Positions 21,550 to 25,885 of a stretch of 25,885 nucleotides of DNA are shown in pieces; position 1 is the first letter of the stretch; the number at the start of each line of letters is the position of its first letter. Source of the DNA: WAPX01 sp964622075 (GTDB taxonomy: Archaea; Halobacteriota; Archaeoglobi; Archaeoglobales; Archaeoglobaceae); contig CAZUMR010000081.1 of assembly GCA_964622075.1 (NCBI GenBank), positions 1-25,885 on the forward strand, in the 5' to 3' direction. Both the position numbers and the translations under genes were made by a program. Under the pieces are notes generated by a model that was not told the DNA's origin, ran no database searches, and saw only the letters and a list, made by a program, of their open reading frames with translations.

Positions 21550-21567
21550 AAACATTCAAAAACATTC
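21550..21567. repeat. 8-bp direct repeat, period 10
   Basis: aaacattc at 21550-21557 recurs at 21560-21567, just downstream of the DUF2207-like stop. Confidence 0.7.
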
Positions 21568-21569
21568 CA

Positions 21570-23330
21570 TCACTCCCGGCTTGTGACAGCGATGTCAGTG
21601 AGATTACCAAGGAACTTTGGATGGTTTCCAAGACTATGGCCAAGGGCGATGGCGTAAATCATTTCAAGCTCTTCAGATTCCTCTTCAGCTTCTTCCAGTT
21701 CCGTATCTTTTGGTTCTGTATCTTTCAGTTCCGGGTTTTTCAATTCAAGATTTGAAAATCTCGACAGAAATTCCATCCACTCCTCTTTTTCCTCCCTTGC
21801 CTCTTCCTTCCACCTGCTGAAAAGCTGAACTGGCGAGAAAACACAGCCGGCTGATACTGTCAGCACAGACATTCCTGCAAGAGCGAGCATAAATCCTGCT
21901 CCGTAAGGTTTCCAGAAGTAGTATATTGCTGTGAATGCGACTGAGATGATTAGAGTGACATAAAATACCTTTTTAATTATTTTATATCCTTTCAGGTCAA
22001 GTACTTCATTTACCTTGGACTCCCTGAGGTCTTTCAGATCTCCGGCAAAATAGAGAACGCGTTTAATTCCGTGCCCGCTCTTCAGACTTTTTAGAAGCTC
22101 CCTTTCAAATCTGTCAAGATCTTTTCCCTCACTCTTCAAAACCTGAACTTTTCTGCCAACTCTGATGTATCCTCTTCTCTCCAGATCAAGGAGGGTAGCT
22201 ATTACTCCATTCTCATCCAGTGATATTGCATCGCCCTTAAAAAGCAGATTAACTTCCCACGGCTTTCTTTTCGCATTTGGTATTTTTCTTGCAGTCCTTT
22301 CCTTTTTATCTCTCCTCTCTCTTTCTCCCCTTTCTCCGTAAATTCTCGATACTGCATATGGAACGGCCGGAAAAACGAGTGAAAAGAATACAGCAGCAAT
22401 TCCAGCACTTCTGATATACCCGGAAAAGTTTGAAAACAGTCTATAATACGAGTAATCAAACTCTTCTATATTTTTCACATTGCTGACGTTTTCAACATAC
22501 CCGTTAACCTTCCTGTTCAGAATGAGATCGATTTCTATTCTCTCATCTTTTCTTGCTTTTCCAGAAATTATCCACTCGTTTCCCTTCCTTACAACCTTCG
22601 AATCTGGAAATAACGGATACAGTTTTACTATCCTTCCATCGCTGTGGACGTATATTCTGACACTGTTGTATGGTATGTGCTTTTCTGCAAGTTTTAATTT
22701 TACGTTTACGAGACTTCCTGAAAGTTCTTCAGGATGGAGCAGAAAAGAGTAGTTTACAGTGTAATCCCCTTTTGGAATTGGAGTCAGGCTTACAATTCCA
22801 GCTTCGTTTCTCCTGTTTTTTGACTTTACGAGCTCTTCAAGTTTGCTTTCCTCTGGCCAGACGTACACTTTTCCCCTGTAATCTACAGCATACTTTGCAA
22901 AACTGTCTGCATTCACTTTCAAGAGTTCAACGTAACATTCTGGGTAGGATAATCCAGATGGATAAACGACGAGCTTTTCCATGAAGTTTCTGCAGAGTGT
23001 GTGATAGTCTCCAGAACGCACGTGATAAACGTAGCTCTCGTTTAGGGTTAAGTTGCTGGAAACATTCAGGTACGCTCTGTAGTCAGCGTTTAGCTTTTGC
23101 GGGTAAACGGGCAAAATGGCAGATAGTGTTACAATCAGCACTGCAAGAGATACAACGTGCACAATTCTTTTTTCAGCATTTATCTTCGAAAGCATGTATG
23201 CGAGGGATGGCAGGTATATGAGGATTAAAGAAAGCAGTGTTAACTGATTAACCTCTTTTCCACTGACAATCAGAACCATTGATACAGGTATCAAAAGCAA
23301 TAGCAACAGGCGAAGTCTTGTGAAGTCCAC
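21570..23330 (-). CDS. DUF2207-like multi-pass membrane protein
   Basis: 586 aa. Three membrane helices near the N-terminus (about 7-24, 28-46, 56-74) precede an extracellular beta-rich domain (about 80-300) with many Asn-x-Ser/Thr sites. A further helix is at about 310-335, and the cytoplasmic part has a winged-helix-like ISLDENGVIATLLDLERRGYIRV, the segment usual in DUF2207. Two more helices lie at about 453-500. The C-terminal WMEFLSRFSNLELK and EMIYAIALGHS fit the DUF2207 end, but an acidic pentapeptide repeat separates them. The function is unknown. The start is GTG at 23330; a TTATAAC box at 23357-23351 is about 26 bases upstream, so a leaderless GTG start is predicted. Confidence 0.75.
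   Translation of the reverse strand: MDFTRLRLLLLLLIPVSMVLIVSGKEVNQLTLLSLILIYLPSLAYMLSKINAEKRIVHVVSLAVLIVTLSAILPVYPQKLNADYRAYLNVSSNLTLNESYVYHVRSGDYHTLCRNFMEKLVVYPSGLSYPECYVELLKVNADSFAKYAVDYRGKVYVWPEESKLEELVKSKNRRNEAGIVSLTPIPKGDYTVNYSFLLHPEELSGSLVNVKLKLAEKHIPYNSVRIYVHSDGRIVKLYPLFPDSKVVRKGNEWIISGKARKDERIEIDLILNRKVNGYVENVSNVKNIEEFDYSYYRLFSNFSGYIRSAGIAAVFFSLVFPAVPYAVSRIYGERGERERRDKKERTARKIPNAKRKPWEVNLLFKGDAISLDENGVIATLLDLERRGYIRVGRKVQVLKSEGKDLDRFERELLKSLKSGHGIKRVLYFAGDLKDLRESKVNEVLDLKGYKIIKKVFYVTLIISVAFTAIYYFWKPYGAGFMLALAGMSVLTVSAGCVFSPVQLFSRWKEEAREEKEEWMEFLSRFSNLELKNPELKDTEPKDTELEEAEEESEELEMIYAIALGHSLGNHPKFLGNLTDIAVTSRE
21698..21757 (-). repeat. 15-bp coding tandem repeat in the DUF2207-like gene
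   Basis: Three to four 15-bp units at 21698-21712, 21713-21727, 21728-21742 and a decayed one at 21743-21757 encode a pentapeptide repeat of the type ELKDT/EPKDT/ELKNP. The unit length keeps the frame and equals that of several intergenic duplications here. Confidence 0.8.
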
Positions 23331-23350
23331 GTTATATCTTGTAAGGGAAC

Positions 23351-23357
23351 GTTATAA
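23351..23357 (-). promoter_or_regulatory. TATA box of the DUF2207-like gene
   Basis: TTATAAC on the minus strand is centred about 24-26 bases before the GTG at 23330. Confidence 0.5.
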
Positions 23358-23424
23358 TTTTTTCGAATTTTGTGCTGAATTGTTATAATTGTCATCAAAA
23401 ATCGGATCAGAATAGTTACAGAAA

Positions 23425-23841
23425 CTACTTCAGAACGTCGAGTACGATAGCAGGGCAGATCCTCCTTACTCCCTCAAGCTTTTCTATTTTTCCATGAATA
23501 TCGGATAGCTCATCGACACCCTCTGCAACTATTTCGAGCATTATCATGTGATCACCTGTTGTCAGCATTATCGACTTTACCTCATCTATTTTCTTCAGCT
23601 CGGAGATTACGCTCCAGAGCTTCTCCGGTTCTACATCGACACCTGTAAGTGACGCAGACAAACCAGTTGTTTTGTAATTGATAATCGCTTTGTAGCCAAG
23701 AATAACGTTATCCTTCTCTAATTTTGAAATTCTCTTCCTTACAGCAGTTTCTGTAATTCCAAGAACCTTTGCTATGTGAGTTTTTGGAATTCTGGCATTC
23801 TCCATCAGCATTTTTACTATCACTTTATCCCTGCTGTCCAT
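23425..23841 (-). CDS. Lrp/AsnC-family transcriptional regulator
   Basis: About 138 aa, normal Lrp length. The N-terminal helix-turn-helix (LMENARIPKTHIAKVLGITETAVRKRISKLEKDNVI) is followed by the GYKAIINYKTTGL linker strand and a RAM ligand-binding domain (EVKSIMLTTGDHMIMLEIV, VRRICPAIVLDVLK). Such proteins form dimers to octamers and control amino acid or stress genes. The frame extends to an ATG at 23859, but the TATA box at 23863-23874 sits next to it, so only the ATG at 23841, 27 bases from the box centre, can be the start of a leaderless mRNA. It is divergent from peroxiredoxin, with 88 bases between starts, and may regulate it or itself. Confidence 0.88.
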   Translation of the reverse strand: MDSRDKVIVKMLMENARIPKTHIAKVLGITETAVRKRISKLEKDNVILGYKAIINYKTTGLSASLTGVDVEPEKLWSVISELKKIDEVKSIMLTTGDHMIMLEIVAEGVDELSDIHGKIEKLEGVRRICPAIVLDVLK

Positions 23842-23862
23842 TATGTAATCTCGATGCATTAT

Positions 23863-23874
23863 AGTATATATACT
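23863..23874 (-). promoter_or_regulatory. Palindromic TATA box of the Lrp-type gene
   Basis: AGTATATATACT is a perfect 12-bp palindrome whose centre lies about 27 bases from the ATG at 23841. The symmetry could also let TBP bind in either direction or an operator overlap the box. Confidence 0.5.
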
Positions 23875-23885
23875 CTTTGTTCGAT

Positions 23886-23897
23886 TTTCGGACGAAA
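23886..23897. promoter_or_regulatory. Inverted repeat upstream of the peroxiredoxin TATA box
   Basis: TTTCG-ga-CGAAA lies between the divergent Lrp-type and peroxiredoxin promoters, directly before the peroxiredoxin TATA-like TTTTATTTTA (23901-23910, about 26 bases before the ATG). It is a possible regulator site; the arms are only 5 bp. Confidence 0.3.
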
Positions 23898-23929
23898 CTT
23901 TTTTATTTTATTAGCAATAAGTTCAAAAC

Positions 23930-24586
23930 ATGTGCGTGGGAATGCCATTGCTTGGAGAAAGAGCACCGGAATTCAAAGCTCTGACTACGAAAGGTGAAAT
24001 TGAGTTTCCAAAGGACTTTGAGGGCAGGTGGGTTGTGCTTTTCAGCCATCCAGCAGACTTCACCCCTGTCTGCACGACAGAATTCGTCGCTTTTGCGAAG
24101 AGGTATGAGGAATTTAAGAAGCTGAACTGTGAGCTAATAGGTCTGAGCATTGATCAGGTTTTCAGCCACATAAAGTGGGCGGAGTGGATAAAGGAGAAGC
24201 TTGGAGTGGAAATTCCGTTCCCGATAATTGCGGATGACAGAGGTAAAATTGCGGAGATGTACGGAATGATACACCCGGGCAAGGGTACGAACACTGTAAG
24301 AGCGGTTTTCATAATCGATCCGAAAGGTGTGATAAGGGCAATGCTTTACTATCCACAGGAGCTCGGAAGAAACATAGACGAAATTCTGAGAATGGTCAGG
24401 GGTCTGCAGGTTAGCGATGAGAATGGTGTGGCACTTCCTGCTAACTGGCCCAACAACGAGCTAATAGGAGACAGGGCAATAATTCCACCCGCCACTGATG
24501 AGAAAACAGCAGCTGAAAGACTTGAAAAAGCAAAATCCGGAGAAATCGAGTGCTACGACTGGTGGTTCTGCCACAAGAAACTGTGA
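23930..24586 (+). CDS. Peroxiredoxin, archaeal Prx6-type
   Basis: 218 aa. The peroxidatic Cys48 lies in FTPVCTTEF, and two further cysteines, C208 and C214, sit in the C-terminal IECYDWWFCHKKL. This pattern matches archaeal thioredoxin peroxidases of the Aeropyrum type, where the C-terminal Cys resolves the sulfenic acid. It reduces hydrogen peroxide and organic peroxides in the cytoplasm, with electrons from a thioredoxin-like partner. The TATA-like box at 23901-23910 fits a leaderless start at 23930. It is followed 69 bases on by rubrerythrin, so the two form an oxidative-stress cluster under a divergent Lrp-type regulator. Confidence 0.92.
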   Translation: MCVGMPLLGERAPEFKALTTKGEIEFPKDFEGRWVVLFSHPADFTPVCTTEFVAFAKRYEEFKKLNCELIGLSIDQVFSHIKWAEWIKEKLGVEIPFPIIADDRGKIAEMYGMIHPGKGTNTVRAVFIIDPKGVIRAMLYYPQELGRNIDEILRMVRGLQVSDENGVALPANWPNNELIGDRAIIPPATDEKTAAERLEKAKSGEIECYDWWFCHKKL

Positions 24587-24655
24587 AATGATGAGGTAAA
24601 AATCGGTCATGTTTTATTATAATTTTTTGAATACTGTTTCTGGAGGTGGTTGTTT

Positions 24656-25225
24656 GTGAACACGCTGGAGTGTCTTGTCGCGGCTTTTGCTGGAGAGAGC
24701 ATGGCGAGAAACAGGTACACATTCTATGCGAAGATCGCAAAGGAGGAAGGATACGTCTTCATTCAGAGGGTCTTTCTTGAGACGGCCGAAAATGAGAAGG
24801 AGCACGCTGAAAACCTTTTCGAGTTTATACAGAAGTTGAGGGGAGACGAGAGTTTGGTCGTTGAAGTGGAAGCCCCCTTAGTTCTTGGAAGTACCGTGGA
24901 GAACTTGAAAGCTGCGATTGCTGGAGAGCATTACGAGAACACAAAGATGTATCCGGAGTTCGCCGAAATTGCCGAAAAAGAAGGATATAAAGATATCGCC
25001 GAAAGGTTGAGGGCTATAGCGAAGGCCGAAGAACACCACGAGAGAAGGTACAAGGCTCTGCTTGAAGCCCTCGAAAGTGGGACGTACTTCAAGAGAGACG
25101 AAGAGACGACTTGGATCTGTCTCGAGTGCGGCTACGTTCACGTTGGAACCGAGCCGCCCGAGGAGTGTCCGAGCTGCGGGCATCCTAAAGCTTACTACGT
25201 GGCTCGGGACTTCTTGTCCCTCTAA
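24656..25225 (+). CDS. Rubrerythrin
   Basis: About 189 aa. A four-helix ferritin-like domain carries the diiron ligands in GESMARNRY, ETAENEKEHAE, GEHYENTKMYPEF and KAEEHHERRY; the C-terminal rubredoxin-like domain has two CxxC pairs (CLEC, CPSC). Rubrerythrins reduce hydrogen peroxide in anaerobes with electrons from rubredoxin. The frame opens with TTG at 24650, but GGAGGTG (24642-24648) has no spacing to it and 7 bases to the GTG at 24656, which is chosen. A TTTATTATAAT box lies near 24612-24622. A T6 run at 25226-25231 follows the stop and can terminate the transcript. Confidence 0.92.
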   Translation: MNTLECLVAAFAGESMARNRYTFYAKIAKEEGYVFIQRVFLETAENEKEHAENLFEFIQKLRGDESLVVEVEAPLVLGSTVENLKAAIAGEHYENTKMYPEFAEIAEKEGYKDIAERLRAIAKAEEHHERRYKALLEALESGTYFKRDEETTWICLECGYVHVGTEPPEECPSCGHPKAYYVARDFLSL

Positions 25226-25231
25226 TTTTTT
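25226..25231 (+). terminator. Oligo-T terminator after rubrerythrin
   Basis: A run of six T begins directly after the rubrerythrin stop codon, ahead of the next gene's TATA box. Confidence 0.4.
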
Positions 25232-25249
25232 GTCAAACTTTAGAAACTG

Positions 25250-25257
25250 ATATATAC
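25250..25257 (+). promoter_or_regulatory. TATA box of the 102-aa unknown gene
   Basis: ATATATAC-type sequence centred about 28 bases before the ATG at 25282, predicting a leaderless mRNA. Confidence 0.5.
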
Positions 25258-25281
25258 TCCAATTGCCGATCTTTGACTGTA

Positions 25282-25590
25282 ATGGTACTTGAAGACGAAT
25301 CGTCTAAGTTGGCCGAAGAGATCTGTAACAGCGTCTTTGAGAAGATAGACAAGAAAAAACTGATGCAGCTCGTTAGAGAAAATAAGGAAGTTTACCTCCT
25401 ACTCCACAGGGAAACGAAAGAGTTCTACAACGTTTATGTTGGTGAGAATAACAAGGATTTCGGCGAGTTTCTTGCAATTCCCGTTCCGAAAAGGTTCGTT
25501 TTGCTCGAGCCTGATGAGCAGTATTTCGAAGTTGCCCTAAAAGCCAACATCGCTATAGGCATAAAGGGGGAGAAGGATTTTCACTGCTAA
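25282..25590 (+). CDS. Unknown 102-aa protein
   Basis: I do not recognise this protein. It has an acidic N-terminal helix (VLEDESSKLAEEICNSVFEKIDKKKLMQLV), followed by alternating short strands (EVYLLLHRE, EFYNVYVG, FLAIPVPKRFVLLEPD, YFEVALKANIAIGIKG) and a C-terminal FHC. There is no signal peptide, membrane helix or Cys cluster, so it is a small soluble alpha/beta protein. The TTG at 25273 lies too close to the TATA box to be used; the ATG at 25282 fits a leaderless mRNA. It stands alone between rubrerythrin and the ATP synthase operon, and neither neighbour clearly shares its promoter. Confidence 0.7.
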   Translation: MVLEDESSKLAEEICNSVFEKIDKKKLMQLVRENKEVYLLLHRETKEFYNVYVGENNKDFGEFLAIPVPKRFVLLEPDEQYFEVALKANIAIGIKGEKDFHC

Positions 25591-25655
25591 GAATTCCGTT
25601 CTAAACATCTTGTTGATATAGGGAGACACTTTCTGAGTTCGACAAAAAGAAAAAC

Positions 25656-25667
25656 CTTAAATACATA
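25656..25667 (+). promoter_or_regulatory. Promoter of the A-type ATP synthase operon
   Basis: CTTAAATACATA with a purine-rich BRE-like stretch upstream (aaaaagaaaaa) predicts a start near 25687 and a leader of about 26 bases with GAGGTGA before the ATG at 25713. Confidence 0.5.
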
Positions 25668-25712
25668 CCCTATCTCGAATTTGTCAGCCCGACTCTTGTC
25701 GAGGTGAATACC

Positions 25713-25885
25713 ATGGACAAAACAGAAATACTCAAAAGAATAAAGGAGGTTGAAGAGAGAATAGACGAGGAAATAAGGAAGGCGAAGGAGGAAGCAAATA
25801 GGAAGATTCTTGCCGCTAAAGAAGAGGCGAGGAAGATAGTAGAAGATGCGGAAAAGGAGGCTCAGAGAATATACACCGAAATCGT
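25713..25885 (+). CDS. ahaH: A-type ATP synthase subunit H (peripheral stalk), 5' part
   Basis: The gene runs off the right edge after 57 complete codons. The translation is a continuous charged coiled coil with regular heptads (EILKRIKEVEERIDEEIRKA, EEANRKILAAKEEARKIVED), typical of AhaH/AtpH, which pairs with subunit E as the peripheral stalk that keeps the A1 head from rotating. The family's usual length is about 105 aa, so roughly half is seen. GAGGTGA lies 5 bases before the ATG. In archaea ahaH usually opens the operon H-I-K-E-C-F-A-B-D, so the remaining subunits are expected just to the right. No NCBI-style search was possible; a coiled-coil look-alike is the alternative. Confidence 0.8.
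   Translation, partial: MDKTEILKRIKEVEERIDEEIRKAKEEANRKILAAKEEARKIVEDAEKEAQRIYTEI

Noticed and set aside
1..25885. tRNA, rRNA, CRISPR arrays, insertion sequences
   Set aside because: No TTCGAATC-type T-arm with a matching acceptor stem, no regularly spaced repeats with unique spacers, and no transposase-like protein or terminal inverted repeats were seen.

Overview
The window looks archaeal and most like a hyperthermophilic euryarchaeon of the Archaeoglobales. It carries an archaeal-type CoaD, a Nog1 GTPase, a CobN-type chelatase, archaeal 1-Cys-type peroxiredoxin and rubrerythrin genes, and the start of an A-type ATP synthase H-subunit gene. Many first genes have a TATA-like box about 26 bases before the start codon and no leader, while internal operon genes have strong GGAGGTG-type ribosome binding sites. 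The order assignment is inferred from gene content, not from any database search.

Layout: 1-213 is the tail of a peptide/nickel-type ABC ATPase. 293-1305 (minus) is a coaD/DUF84 NTPase pair. 1437-1745 (minus) is a small membrane protein. 1799-4708 (minus) is a branched-chain amino-acid-type ABC cassette with a binding lipoprotein and two ATPases but no permease genes. 4954-6198 (plus) holds a membrane-anchored rhodanese and two TatA-like proteins. 6216-8042 (minus) is an HTH-CBS regulator followed by a Cys-rich DUF483-like protein. 8180-9121 (plus) is Nog1. 9136-12510 (minus) is a four-gene operon (helical protein, SPFH protein with two zinc ribbons, two paralogous zinc-ribbon membrane proteins) resembling the bacterial PspA/YdjGHI membrane-stress modules. 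12713-13441 (minus) is a nitrilase-fold amidohydrolase. 13575-17066 (plus) is CobN. 17248-18330 (plus) and 18431-18889 (minus) are convergent lipoproteins (LolA-like and LEA14-like). 19100-21503 (plus) is an operon of a phosphoribosyltransferase, a PflX-like radical SAM protein and an eIF2B-like protein. 21570-23330 (minus) is a DUF2207-like membrane protein. 23425-23841 (minus) is an Lrp/AsnC regulator divergent from a peroxiredoxin, which is followed by rubrerythrin, an unknown 102-aa protein and the ATP synthase H subunit.

The most interesting points are the SPFH/zinc-ribbon operon, the PRTase/radical SAM/eIF2B-like operon, the permease-less ABC cassette with two mutually exclusive hairpins over its ribosome binding site, and a recurrent pattern of 7-17 bp tandem duplications in almost every larger intergenic gap. 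No tRNA, rRNA, CRISPR array or insertion sequence was recognised, and no gene-free stretch exceeds about 235 bases.
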